Assembly (NCBI GenBank): GCA_964577115.1
Contig: CAZNXJ010000004.1
Coordinates: 195,345 to 259,344, forward strand
Direction of reading: 5' to 3'
From: CAZNXJ01 sp964577115
Lineage (GTDB): Bacteria > Planctomycetota > Planctomycetia > Pirellulales > Pirellulaceae
Length of the DNA: 64,000 nucleotides
Part shown: piece after piece, positions 11,201 through 20,800 of the stretch
Numbering within the stretch: position 1 is the stretch's first letter
How the letters are laid out: every line of letters starts with the position of its first letter
Translations under genes and position numbers: made by a program
The notes under the pieces: generated by a model
Databases searched by the model: none
Told to the model about the DNA's origin: nothing
What the model saw: the letters and a program-made list of their open reading frames with translations, nothing else

Positions 11201-11772
11201 TGGTACAGGTCGGCGTTCTGCCGATCGATTGGCCGACGTTCCTCCAGCGAATTCCGGCGGGCGCCGCGCCTTCGATGCTGGCCGACATCATCGCCAGTTG
11301 CCAGGATACTGAGCCGTCGGAAGAAGCGAGCGCAGGCAGCTTGCTTGCCGAACTGGAACAAGCGGCTCCTGGAGAAAAGCTCGATTTGTTACTCCAGCAC
11401 CTCAGCCGCACCGCCGCGCGCGTGTTGGCCTGGGATGCCCCCGAGCCGCCGGATCCTCGCCGGCCGCTCAACCAACTCGGCTTCGATTCGCTAACGGCCG
11501 TCGAGTTCTGCAACGCGGTCGGCCGTTCTCTCGGCCGGCATGTGAACCCAACGGTGCTGTTCGACCATTCGACGCTCGAGAAACTCGCGCAGCACCTCGC
11601 CCAAGACGTCCTCCAAATCGATCTGGCCGGCGCTTCGGCCGACGATGTCGAGAGCCCGCCTGCGGACGAGGACGTCAGCGATCTTCAGCAGCAGGTTCTG
11701 GCCGAGGTCAGCGAGCTCGACGAGGCGAGTATGGAAGCACTGATCAACGAACAACTGGAAAAGCTAGGTTAA
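5230..11772 (+). CDS. Type I polyketide synthase, fully reducing module KS-AT-DH-ER-KR-ACP
   Basis: 2180 residues, one complete extension module. An N-terminal amphipathic docking helix (1-35) precedes the KS with C206, H341 (EAHGTGT) and H381 (NIGH) all present. The AT (about 560-850) has S652 in GHSVGEF and the HAFHS motif typical of malonyl-CoA choice. The DH (about 930-1190) has H959 and D1131; its HxxxGxxxxP motif has Ser for Gly, so activity is likely but unproven. The ER (about 1440-1750) carries ATGGVGHAA. The KR (about 1768-1945) has TGGLGGLG, Y1920 and the LDD motif of B-type ketoreductases. The ACP carries S2087 in LGFDSL. It should add one fully saturated C2 unit to the acyl chain delivered by the upstream ACP. 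The C-terminal VSELDEASMEALI helix is probably a docking tail. Confidence 0.95.
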   Translation: MAEPLSSEQRTALQNAIFLLKQSQARVAALEAAQREPIAIVGVGCRFPGAPNPDDYWNVLRNGIDAVREVPEDRYNVDDYFDSDPSAPGKVYTRWGGYLDGIDQFDADFFGISPREAVRMDPQQRMLTEVAWEALEYAGISPEHISGSKAGVYIGIIYCEYGILQAHDLATFDVFSGTGSTNCIAANRLSYLLNLHGPSLALDTACSSSLVAVHLACQSLRRRETDLALAGGVNLLLGPEMTIGLCRAQMMSPDGRCKTFDASANGYVRGEGCGIVILKRLSDAQRDGDRILAVIRGTAVNHDGRSNGISAPSGPAQEEVLRAALQDAGVHPHDVSFVEAHGTGTRLGDPIETEALSAVLCQDRPADRPLYLGSVKTNIGHLEGAAGIAGLIKSVLMLQHREIPPHLHLREINPLLKIDGLPIKIPTQLEPWKNGDQPLRMGTSSFGFGGTNAHVILEEAPPAPAPEETLQRPLHVMTLSARTSGALDELAGRYAKHLAEHLDESLANIAYTANVGRAHFNHRLAVVAADAQEAQRRLAEYRPDALPPGMVRGEATATHRVAMLFTGQGSQYAGMGRALYETQPEFRSALDQCAQILDDELDRPLLELLAPTAGDLLNQTGFTQPAIFALQYALATLWRSWGIEPAAVMGHSVGEFAAACIAGVLSLEDGLRLIAARARLMQQLPAGGVMAAVLAGESQVKDALGSAGGEVSIAAYNGPKNIVIAGPEAAVQQVLDRLAADGVQSKRLATSHAFHSALIEPAIAPLVDVAASMRAQPPQIPIIANLTGTFADEQTYADPEYWGRHARQPVQFATGIQTLITDGCDVLLEIGPSPTLIGMGQRIATDPHLVWLSSLRPGRDEWRTMLTAAAELYVRGLPMDWRAFDRPYARRRVALPTYPFQRRRYWTTAVRENIRTGTTSPLSNTPERPLLGRPLTLAIADKIFQSEISARRPALLADHKVQSHVIAPGSAWMEMGLAAGISLKADSAWRLESVIIQEPLLLSDTPLTLQTLVSNDGGAAYRFRIMSMEAQEEGEPIFTAHAEGRLRQLRSGELDGVEGFNPSETKQRFHGPALDEEWRAEALRRSGLEPGPQFKWLTLHWVEGQEAFGEMRAPREADQCDRFAIHPGLLDSCLQLLGGAIPGAGSGIDTYVPQQVESVTLYRPATGPTYCHARLNVLDERGVTGDIALVNEQGELILQMTGVRLRRVPRDWLVRLTAGAKPKWLYELHWTAQPDAPSETVAAGARWLILDGDEGLGGTLKELLTQRGHVAEVLAPSTSLETLRATLASSDTPWDALVDLRGLDIGSTNQDGPAILRQGRERGWGALLDVVQVATDLARPPRVHVVTRGAVAAANAGHPIAVGQSPVWGLARVIAAEHPELAVRRIDLDPADTNAALLLEQLLDSGPEDQIALRGAQRYVARLRPSAIQQTSDLRVPHGKAHRLEIVARGELDDVELRAIDRRPPGPGEVELEVRATGLNFRDVLNVLNLYPGDPGPLGGECSGVVSAVGPDVTNVKPGDEVVALAPASFASHVTTAAEFVVAKPDHLSFREAATIPIAFVTAHYALNELGRIQSGQRVLIHAATGGVGHAAIQIARLAGAEIFATAGSPRKRAYLESLGIRHIMDSRTLEFASEIQQRTSGEGVHHVINSLTGASIERSLSVLAPGGHFLELGKTDLWDQKRVDEVRPGVHFHAIALDHMMADEPELVGRLLREVMSQFETKRLTPLPLHAQPITRVVSAMRKMARAEHIGKIVIDAAARQSDAAITMCPDATYLITGGLGGLGQLVARWLVDRGARHLVLVGRSQPGPEAQKLIAQLQAAGAHVETRSCDLGDYRAVAEMLDGVRAELPPLRGIFHLAGVLDDGVLREQTRERFDRVMAAKALGALYLDQLTASDPLEHFVLFSSAAALLGAPGQGNYAAANALLDGLAHHRRALNRPAISINWGSWSEAGMAARLGESKSKRISAAGVGHIDPLHGIESLEQIMAEDLVQVGVLPIDWPTFLQRIPAGAAPSMLADIIASCQDTEPSEEASAGSLLAELEQAAPGEKLDLLLQHLSRTAARVLAWDAPEPPDPRRPLNQLGFDSLTAVEFCNAVGRSLGRHVNPTVLFDHSTLEKLAQHLAQDVLQIDLAGASADDVESPPADEDVSDLQQQVLAEVSELDEASMEALINEQLEKLG

Positions 11773-11799
11773 TCCTTCGTCGCACTCCCTGGCGCTAGT

Positions 11800-14700
11800 A
11801 TGGCAAAGCTCGCAGAACAACTCGAGAAGCTAACTCCTCTCCAGCGTGCCGTATTCGCGCTCAAAGAAACCCAGGCGCGATTGGAAGCACTTCAGAACCG
11901 GCAGAACGAACCCGTCGCGATCGTCGGTATCGGCTGCCGCTTCCCTGGAGGCGCCGTGGATACCCGGTCGTACTGGCAACTGCTACGCGCCGGGCGCAAC
12001 GCCATCCGTGAAACACCGCCGGACCGGTGGAACGTGGATGCGTACTTTGATCCGGATCCTCAGGCTCCGGGGAAGATGAACACGCGCTGGGGCGGCTACC
12101 TCGACGATGTCGATCGCTTCGACAACCTGTTCTTTGGAATCGCAGACCGCGAGGCGGAAACCATCGACCCGCAGCAGCGGATTCTGCTCGAATTGTCTTG
12201 GGAGGCGCTCGAGGATGCAGGCCTGCCGGCCAGTCAATTGAAAGGCACGAACGCTGGCGTTTTTGTGGGCATCTCGGTGAGCGACTACGCGATGCTCGTA
12301 GCCGGGAACCCCGAGGCGACAGGCGCCTACGTCGGTACGGGATCGTCGCTCGCAATCGCCGCCAATCGAATTTCGTTCGCCTATGACTTGCGCGGTCCGA
12401 GCGTCGCGATCGATACCGCCTGCTCGTCGTCGTTGGTCGCACTACACATGGCGTGTCAGAGCTTGCGGCAGGGGGAATGTTCTGTCGCGCTGGTGGGCGG
12501 CGTCAACCTATCGCTTTCGCCGTTCACGATCATGAACTTGACGAAGGCGGGGATGACGAGCGGCGATGGACAGGTGCGGCCGTTCGACGCACGGGCCGCT
12601 GGATTTGTACGCAGCGACGGCGCTTGCGTTATTGTGCTCAAGCGCCTATCAGCCGCGGTGGCCGATGGCGACGCGATCTACGCGATTGTGCGCGGCAGTG
12701 CAGTCAATACGAGCGGCCAGGGCAATGGCCTTTCCGCTCCGAATCGCGCCGCGCAGGAAGCGGTCCTTGAGGCAGCCTACACCGCCGCTCGCGTGGAACC
12801 CGCGCAGGTACAGTACGTCGAAACGCAAGGCACGGCGACACTACTGGGCGATGCGATCGAAGCGCAGGCGCTGGGAAACTTCTTTGGTCGCCACCGCACC
12901 CCCGACGCTCCCGTCCCCATCGGCTCGGTGAAATCGAATCTCGGCCATACCGAAGCCGCGGCCGGACTAGCAGGACTTGTCAAAGTCGCCCTGGCGATGC
13001 AGCACGGCGAGCTGCCGCCGACGCTGAACTTTGAAACGCCCAACCCGAACATCGACTTCGCTCGTCTGCCTATCAAGGTTCAGCAGCAACTCGAACCATG
13101 GCCGGCGGCGGAGGGCGGCCGGCGCTATGCCGGCGTCAGTGCGTTCGGCTTCGGCGGCAGCAACGCGCACGTGGTGCTCGAACAACCTCCGGCGACCGAA
13201 ACCACAGCCACTGGGGCGGCCTCGCCTTCGGCCGACGTCCTCGTGCTCTCCGCCAAAACCGAAGAAGCGCTGCGACAACTCGCAAGGCGTTATGTCGACT
13301 TCCTGCGGAGTGAGCCGGCAGGCGAGTGGCACGATATCTGTTACACGGCGGGCGTGCGCCGCGAGCATCTCGATTGCCGTCTGGCCGTCACGGCCAACTC
13401 GGCGGATGCCGCGGCTCAGTATCTCGAAGATTATCTTGCGGGAAACAGCTCGCCGGTCACCACCGGCCGCAAACCATATGGCCGCCGGCTCAAGGTGGCG
13501 GCGTTCTTCGGCGACACCGCCATCGCAGCGGATCACGGGGATCGGCGCATTACGGAACTTCCGGCAGTGAGCCAATGGTTCGGCGAGGCGAACGAGCTAC
13601 TGCTCGCCGAAACGAAGAAATCACTCGACGAGTGGCGAGCGGAAGCGAATGTCGGCGCGAACCGCGCTGCGGCACAACGTCTGATAGCGCTCGTCGATCA
13701 TATCGGGTGGCAGCGAGCGATGGCGGATCTGTCCGTCGCGTTCAGCCTGGTTGCCGGTAGCGGTATTGGCGAAGTTGCGGCCGCGGTCGCGTCCGGGGGC
13801 GTGGAAGCTAGTGACGCTCTGCGAGCGGTCGTGCATGTCCAGCTGCGTGGGATGATGACCGAACAATCGTGGAACGGCGATCGGCCCACAACGCGTGCGC
13901 CCACGATTCCGATTGCTTCAGCCGTCGACGGACAACTCGCCACGTCCGGTGCTATCGATCTGCTGGCGTGCCTGCGGCGTGCCGAACGGCAAGGTGACGA
14001 GCGGCGAGTCGCCGCGTGGCTCACCGAGCGAAGCGCCGACGTCGTGCTTGCACTCGGTCGCACCCCGGCTCGGCCGCAAACGGATTCGCTGGCCGCGAAC
14101 ACCGACGCGCCACGCTGGATCTCGCTCGACGATTGCTCATCGAACGAACACGATGAACACGCTGCCAACAGCGCGGTGCTTCACGTGTTGCAGCAGCTCT
14201 ATTCGGCCGGCGCAGACCTCGCGTGGAAGGCCTGGTATCCAAGCTCGGCCCGCTGCGTACGCCTGCCACTCTACGCATGGCAGCACCGGCGGCACTGGCT
14301 TGAAGCGGCGCGCCCGCCGCGGCAGGGCGAGTCACGTGTGGCCGAGTCCGCTCGGCCGGCCGCCAGCCCAGAACAAGCGATTATGGAACGTCCTGACCTC
14401 GCGGCGCCGTACGTCGAGCCGACCACGCCGCTCCAGCGCGAGATGTGTCAGGCCTGGGCCAAGCTGCTGAAACTCGATCGTGTTGGAATCCACGACAATT
14501 TCTTTGAACTCGGCGCCGATTCGCTCCAAGCGACGATTCTGCTGAACCAGTTGCAACAGCGACTGGGCGAAACGATTCCCACACTCATCTTTTTCGAATG
14601 CCACACGATTGCGGACCTGGCGAGCCGGATTGAGAGCGAATTTCCCGATGCCGTCCAGCGGGCGTTCTCGGACTCGCCAAGCGTGACGGCAGCGACGAAC

Positions 14701-14847
14701 GGTTCGACCACCGCTCCTGCAAGCGACACAACGCCGGCCGCCGCGTTATCCCCCGAGCAGCTGCTCGAAAAGTTGGATGAGCTGAGCGACGAGGAGGTCG
14801 ATCGGCTACTCCAGCAGAATTTGGCAGGACAGGAGAAACTTCCATGA
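11800..14847 (+). CDS. PKS-like protein KS-AT-ACP with inactive KS and AT sites (non-extending relay)
   Basis: 1015 residues beginning with a docking helix like that of the preceding PKS. The KS (about 36-460) keeps C208 (DTACSSS) and H383 (NLGH), but the first catalytic His of the HGTGT motif is Q343 (ETQGTAT). That is the signature of non-elongating KS0 domains, which can be acylated but cannot decarboxylate an extender. The AT-sized region (about 500-860) has no GQGSQ motif, and GHSxGE has become GSGIGE, with G655 in place of the catalytic Ser. No DH, KR or ER is present. The ACP is intact (S908 in LGADSLQAT). I infer that it passes the acyl chain unchanged from the reducing module to the NRPS. 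The stop overlaps the NRPS start (ATGA), so the two are translationally coupled. Confidence 0.88.
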   Translation: MAKLAEQLEKLTPLQRAVFALKETQARLEALQNRQNEPVAIVGIGCRFPGGAVDTRSYWQLLRAGRNAIRETPPDRWNVDAYFDPDPQAPGKMNTRWGGYLDDVDRFDNLFFGIADREAETIDPQQRILLELSWEALEDAGLPASQLKGTNAGVFVGISVSDYAMLVAGNPEATGAYVGTGSSLAIAANRISFAYDLRGPSVAIDTACSSSLVALHMACQSLRQGECSVALVGGVNLSLSPFTIMNLTKAGMTSGDGQVRPFDARAAGFVRSDGACVIVLKRLSAAVADGDAIYAIVRGSAVNTSGQGNGLSAPNRAAQEAVLEAAYTAARVEPAQVQYVETQGTATLLGDAIEAQALGNFFGRHRTPDAPVPIGSVKSNLGHTEAAAGLAGLVKVALAMQHGELPPTLNFETPNPNIDFARLPIKVQQQLEPWPAAEGGRRYAGVSAFGFGGSNAHVVLEQPPATETTATGAASPSADVLVLSAKTEEALRQLARRYVDFLRSEPAGEWHDICYTAGVRREHLDCRLAVTANSADAAAQYLEDYLAGNSSPVTTGRKPYGRRLKVAAFFGDTAIAADHGDRRITELPAVSQWFGEANELLLAETKKSLDEWRAEANVGANRAAAQRLIALVDHIGWQRAMADLSVAFSLVAGSGIGEVAAAVASGGVEASDALRAVVHVQLRGMMTEQSWNGDRPTTRAPTIPIASAVDGQLATSGAIDLLACLRRAERQGDERRVAAWLTERSADVVLALGRTPARPQTDSLAANTDAPRWISLDDCSSNEHDEHAANSAVLHVLQQLYSAGADLAWKAWYPSSARCVRLPLYAWQHRRHWLEAARPPRQGESRVAESARPAASPEQAIMERPDLAAPYVEPTTPLQREMCQAWAKLLKLDRVGIHDNFFELGADSLQATILLNQLQQRLGETIPTLIFFECHTIADLASRIESEFPDAVQRAFSDSPSVTAATNGSTTAPASDTTPAAALSPEQLLEKLDELSDEEVDRLLQQNLAGQEKLP

Positions 14848-17800
14848 GCGCCACGGTACCGCCGGTGGGCGAGCTTTCGCCCCAAGAGAAACGCCGACTT
14901 TTGGCGAAAATCCTGGCCGAAAAGGCGGCGAAGCCCACCACGCATCCGGCGTCCTTTGCGCAGGAACGACTGTGGCTGCTCGATCAGCTCGACTCAGGCA
15001 ATGCCGTCTACAACGTGCCGCTCGCCGTGCGGCTCCGCGGAGCGCTCAATATTCCCGCCATGCGGAAGACGCTGCGAGCGCTTGTCGAGCGGCATCAGAC
15101 GCTCCGCACAACGTTCGACGTGGTCGACGATGCGGTGGTGCAAGTCGTCTGGCCCCCGTCGGACCCAGCGGTCGAGATCGTGGATCTTCGAGACGTGCCG
15201 CTCGACCAGCGCGAGAGCGAAGCGATGCGCGGCGCCGAAGAAGAGTCGCGGCGTGGTTTCGATCTGCGCAAAGGCCCGCTGATGCGCGTGAAGCTGTGGA
15301 AGCTGGCCGACGACGACTATGTGCTCGTCATTACGATGCATCACATCATTTCCGACGGCTGGTCCATTGCCGTGCTGATGCGGGAAGTGATGCATCTATA
15401 CCGCGCCTTCGCGGCCGGGCGCGCCCCGTCGCTCGCCCCCCTACCCACCCAATACGCCGATTATGCCGTCGCGCAGCGCGAACAACTTCAAGGCGAATCG
15501 CTCGAACGAAACCTCGCGTTCTGGCGCGACCAGCTGCGCGGCGTCGAGCCCGTGGATTTACCGACGGATCGACTGCGCCCCGGCCGGCCGCGCTTCGCCG
15601 GCAAATGGTACATCGCGCCTTTGCCGGCCGATGTCATGCAGCGGGTGCTCGACATTGGCCGCCGCGCCGGTGCGACGCCGTTCATGACGCTGCTCACCGT
15701 TTTTCAGATCCTCATGGCCCGCTACAGCGGCCAGACGGACATCGCGGTAGCGTCGCCCGTCGCCGGTCGCCTGCGTCCCGAACTTGAGAGCCTGATCGGG
15801 TTCTTCGTCAACACGCTCGTCCTGCGTACGGAAGTCGCCGATGACCGCTCGTTCCGCGATTTGCTCGGCGAAGTGCAGCGCCGCGTCCTGAGCGCGATGG
15901 CCCATCAGGATCTGCCCTTTGAACGCGTCGTGCAGGAACTGAATCCCGATCGCGGCCCGAATAGCCGGCCGCTTGTCCCCGTCGCGATGTCCGTGCAAGG
16001 GATGGCTCTCCCGGCTCAAGAAGTCGAAGGCCTCTCGATCGAGCCGCTGCTGCTCGACACGCTGACGGCCAAGTTCGACCTCTCGATGCACTTCGCGCCG
16101 ACGGCTGACGGCTGGCAGGTAACCGTCGAATACGACGTCGATTTGTTTAATGACGCAACGGCCGAGCGGATGGTGGAGCACCTCCGCACGCTTCTTGAAT
16201 CTCTGGCCGAAGCTCCCGATAAGCCCGTTAGCGAGCTGACGCTCTCGAGCCAGTCGGAACTCGAAAAGCTGCTCGTCGAATGGAACGCAACGTCGGCCGA
16301 TTTTCCCGAAAATACATGCCTGCACACGCTGGTTGAACAGCAAGTGGCGCGTGCACCAGACGCGGTCGCCGCCATTTTTAATGGGCAGCAGATCACCTAT
16401 GGCGAGCTGAACCGCCGCGCCAATCAAGTCGCTCGTCGCCTGATCGAACTTGGCGTCGGGCCCGATACGCTGGTCGGTCTGTGCGTCGAACGCTCGTTTG
16501 ACATCCTCATCGGCGCGCTAGGCATTCTCAAAGCGGGTGGAGCCTTTGTGCCGCTCGATCCCGGGCTGCCCGAGGAACGCATCGCGACGATGCTCGAAGA
16601 TACCGGCACGCCGGTCGTGGTAACGCAGAGCGCTCCGGCCGAGCGTTGCCGCCGCGAGGGCGTCGCGCTGCTGATGCTCGACAGCGATCAACAGCAGCTT
16701 GCGACGTATGAAGACCGCAATCCGGAGGTCCCGGTCGGCCCGCGCCACCTGGCATATGCGATCTACACATCGGGTTCGACGGGTCGGCCCAAAGGCGTGC
16801 TAATCGAACATCGCAGCGTGGTCAACGTCGTCACGTCGTTTATTCGTTCGTATACCCCCGGACCGAATGACCGCGTGCTACAGAACACATCGATTTCGTT
16901 TGACGTCGCCGTCAATGAAATCTTCCCAGCACTATGTACCGGAGCGACGCTCGTACTGCCGAACAAAGACCAGCGTCTCGACGTCGAGGGCCTGACCGAT
17001 TTCATTCAGCAGCACGGCATCACGATCGTCGGCGCGGCACCCACCGTTCTGGCGCGCTGGAATACGATGGCCGAAGCGATTCCGAGCGTGCGGCTGGTGC
17101 TAAGCGGCGGAGAAGCGCTAGCGCTTGGCGACATCGATCGACTGCGCCGGTCCGCCGTGGTCACGAACGGTTACGGCCCGACGGAAACGACGATCTGCGC
17201 AACGTGCTACGATCTGCGCACGCAAGATGTCGACATCCGCGCAACGGTACCGGTCGGCCGGCCTCTCGCCAACTACCGGGTTTATATCCTCGACCGCCGC
17301 GGCAATACGGCACCGCTCGGCTGTCCGGGCGAACTGTGTATTGGTGGAGTAGGGCTGGCGCGCGGTTACTTGAATGATCCCGAATTGACAAACTCCCGGT
17401 TCGTACCTCACCCCTACGAGAACGGCGAAAAGATCTACCGGACCGGAGATCGTGCCCGCTGGTTGGCCGACGGCAATATCGAGTTCCTCGGCCGCATCGA
17501 CCGGCAAGTCAAAATTCGCGGCTTCCGCATTGAACTGGGCGAAATCGAAGCCGTTCTTACCAACCATCCGGCCATCCGCGAAGCCGCCGTCATCGATTGG
17601 CAGACCCCGTACGGCGACAAGCGATTAGTGGCATATTTCGTCGCGGACAACGAACAAACCGCCGACAACGCGAGCGAACTCGTTGATGAATTGCGGCAGT
17701 TCCTTCAAGCGCGTTTGCCGCACTATATGGTGCCCTCGGCGCTGGTGCGACTCGACGCCCTGCCCTTGACCACATCCGGGAAAGTCAATCGCCGCGAGCT

Positions 17801-20800
17801 GCCGCCGCCCGATGCATCGCTATTCGATCAGCGTCCCGAGTACGTCGCGCCGCGGAACCCGCGCGAACAGAAACTTGCCGAGATCTGGAGCGACTTGCTG
17901 CACGTCCCGCGCGTCGGCATCACAGACAACTTCTTCCATCTCGGCGGCCACTCGCTGCTCGCCGCGCAACTGGTGCTGCGTATCAACCGCGAGCTAGCTA
18001 CGTCGATCACGCTACGCGACCTATTCGAAGCACATACGATCGCGGATCTCGCACAGCGGCTAGATGCTTCCGCAGTGGATGCGGACGCCGGCGAGCCGAT
18101 TCCGACCATCGATCGAGACCAAACGCTCGAGCTTTCACTGACGCAGGAAGCGCTCTGGATGCTCGATCGGATGGAACCCGATCTACCAACCTATACGTCC
18201 TTCCCCGCGGTGCGCATCGAGGGTGAGCTGGACGTGGATGCAATCAGCCGCGCGTTCGACGAAATTGTTCGGCGGCACGAAGTGCTGCGCACGAGTTTCC
18301 CCGAATTGCGTGGGCGGCCGGTCTTGCGCATCGAACCTGCCCGTAAGGGCGCGCTGGACATTGTCGATTTACGCAACAAGTCGGCCGACGAACAGCGTGA
18401 GACGCTCGCCGAGCTCGTGCGTGCCTGGCGTCAACCGATCGATTTGACGCGGGGCCCTGCGGTTCGCGCGACGCTCGTGCGTTTGGAAGACCAGCAGGCG
18501 CTCGCCCTGCTTGCGATGCACCACATCGTCTACGACGGATGGTCGTTCGGCATTTTCCTGCACGAACTGAATGTGTTGTACGAAGCGTTCCGCCGCGGCG
18601 AGAGCTCGCCGCTGCCGGAACTGACCGTACAGTTCGCCGACTTCGCGGCATGGCAGCGTTCGCGCCTGCAAGGCCTGCTGCTCGATCGGCTCGCGAGCTA
18701 TTGGAAGCAGCAGTTGGCGGACCTCCAGCCGCTGGAGCTGCCCACGGATCGGCCGCGTCCGGCGATCCTCGAAGCACACCAGTCCGTGATGCCTCTGGTG
18801 CTGCCCGCCGATCTGCGATCGCGCGTCGAGCAGCTCGGGCGTCGCGAAGGCGTTACTCCGTTCATGATTTACTTGGCGGCCTTCCAGCTTCTGCTCGCGC
18901 GATACAGCCGCCAGGACGATATCGCCGTCGGCTCACCTGTCGCCAACCGCATGCGGCTCGAGCTGGAACCGCTGATTGGTTACTTCATCAATGTGGTCGT
19001 ACTGCGCACGAAGCTCGACGGCGAGCCGACGTTCTCCGAGCTGCTACAGCGCGTGCGGAAGACAACGATGGAGGCCTTTGAGCACCAGGAGCTGACCTTT
19101 GATCGCGTGGTTGCCGAAGTCCGTCCGCCACGCGACTTGAGCCGTCATCCGCTATTCCAGGCGATGTTCGTTCTGCAAGCCGAGGCGGAGCCGACGTGGC
19201 CGGAAGGATTGCGCGTCACGCCCTGGGAAGAGGCTCCACCGACGGTTCCGTCGGATCGCTTCGATCTGACGCTCACACTTCAGCCGGACTCGTCCGGCGT
19301 CTCGGGCACGATTGTGTTCAACTCGGATCTGTTCGAGAGCTCGACGATCGAACGCTTCGGACAGCATTACTGCCGCTTGCTTGAAAGCCTCGTCGAAGCG
19401 CCTCAGCAGTCGATTTCTCGGGCGCGCTGTGTGGACGCCGACGAGCAGCAGCGCATCGCCAGTTTGTCGCAGGGGCCATCGCGGGCCATCGACGAACCCG
19501 CCTGTGTGCATGACCGCATTGCCGCCCGCGCCCAGCAAACACCCGCCGCCGACGCAGTGGTGCACGAAGATCGACGCTGGACGTATGGCGAACTGAATGC
19601 CACTGCGAACCAGCTCGCGCGGCATTTGCGTTCGCTCGGAGCGGGACCGGGAAAAACGGTCGCGATTCAGCTGGATCGGTCGCCCGAGATGATCGCCGCC
19701 ATGCTGGGCGTATTGAAAGCCGGCGCCGCCTACCTGCCGCTCGACCCCAACCAGCCGACAAACCGCACCGCGTACATGGTCGAAGACGCCGCGCCGTGCG
19801 CCGTCGTCACCAGCACGACTCTCGCCGAGCGCCTGCCGGCCGGCGTGCCAGCCGTCGTCTGCCTCGACCGGGATGCGGACGCAATCTCCGCCTGGGATCG
19901 TGACGATTTGCCGAGCGCCGCCGGGCCGAATGATGCGGCGTACGTAATTTACACCTCGGGATCCACCGGGCAGCCCAAGGGTGTCGTGATCGAACATCGG
20001 GCGCTGGGCAACTACGTCGACGCGGCGATTGAGCAATACGAACTACAGCCGGCGGATCGAGTGCTTCAATTCGCGTCGTTCAGCTTCGATGCGCATGTGG
20101 AGGAGGTCTTTCCGACACTCGCTCGCGGTGCGACGCTCGTCCTCCGTACCGAAGACATGCTCGCTGCGTACAGCACGTTCGCGCGGCACGTTGAGCGACT
20201 CGCCTTGACGTTCATCACACTTCCGACGGCGTTTTGGCACGAGCTCGTTGCAAGCATGGGTGCCGATCCGAGGCCGCTGCCCGCATCGCTGCGGCTCGTC
20301 GTCATCGGCGGCGAAGCCGTTGATCCACGGCGCGTGGCCGGCTGGTTCGATAAGATGGGCGAGCGCATCCGGCTCGTGAATACCTACGGTCCAACGGAAG
20401 CAACCGTTGTCGCCACGGCCGCCGATTTAACACCGGCAGTGGCGAGTGAGGCGCGACTGCCGATCGGCAGGCCGCTGGCCAACATGTCCGCGTACGTTTT
20501 GGATGAAAAGCTTCAGCCCGTACCCATTGGCGTTCCGGGTGAGCTTTATCTAGGCGGGCGCAGCATTGCCCGCGGTTATTTAAACCGTCCCGAGCTGACG
20601 GCCGAACGATTCCTCGCCGATCCGTGGAGCAGCGAACCTGGCGCGCGGATGTATCGTACGGGCGACCTGGTACGCTGGCGAGCCGATGGACAGCTCGAGT
20701 ATCTCGGCCGAACCGACTACCAGATTAAACTGCGGGGATACCGCGTCGAACTCCCCGAAATTGAACAAGCGCTCAAACAACACCCGCTGATCGAGGAAGC

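Noticed and set aside
11800..14847. KSQ loading module or trans-AT module
   Set aside because: The active-site Cys is present (KSQ has Gln there), and an AT-sized region with recognisable but mutated AT motifs fills the place after the KS, unlike trans-AT architecture.
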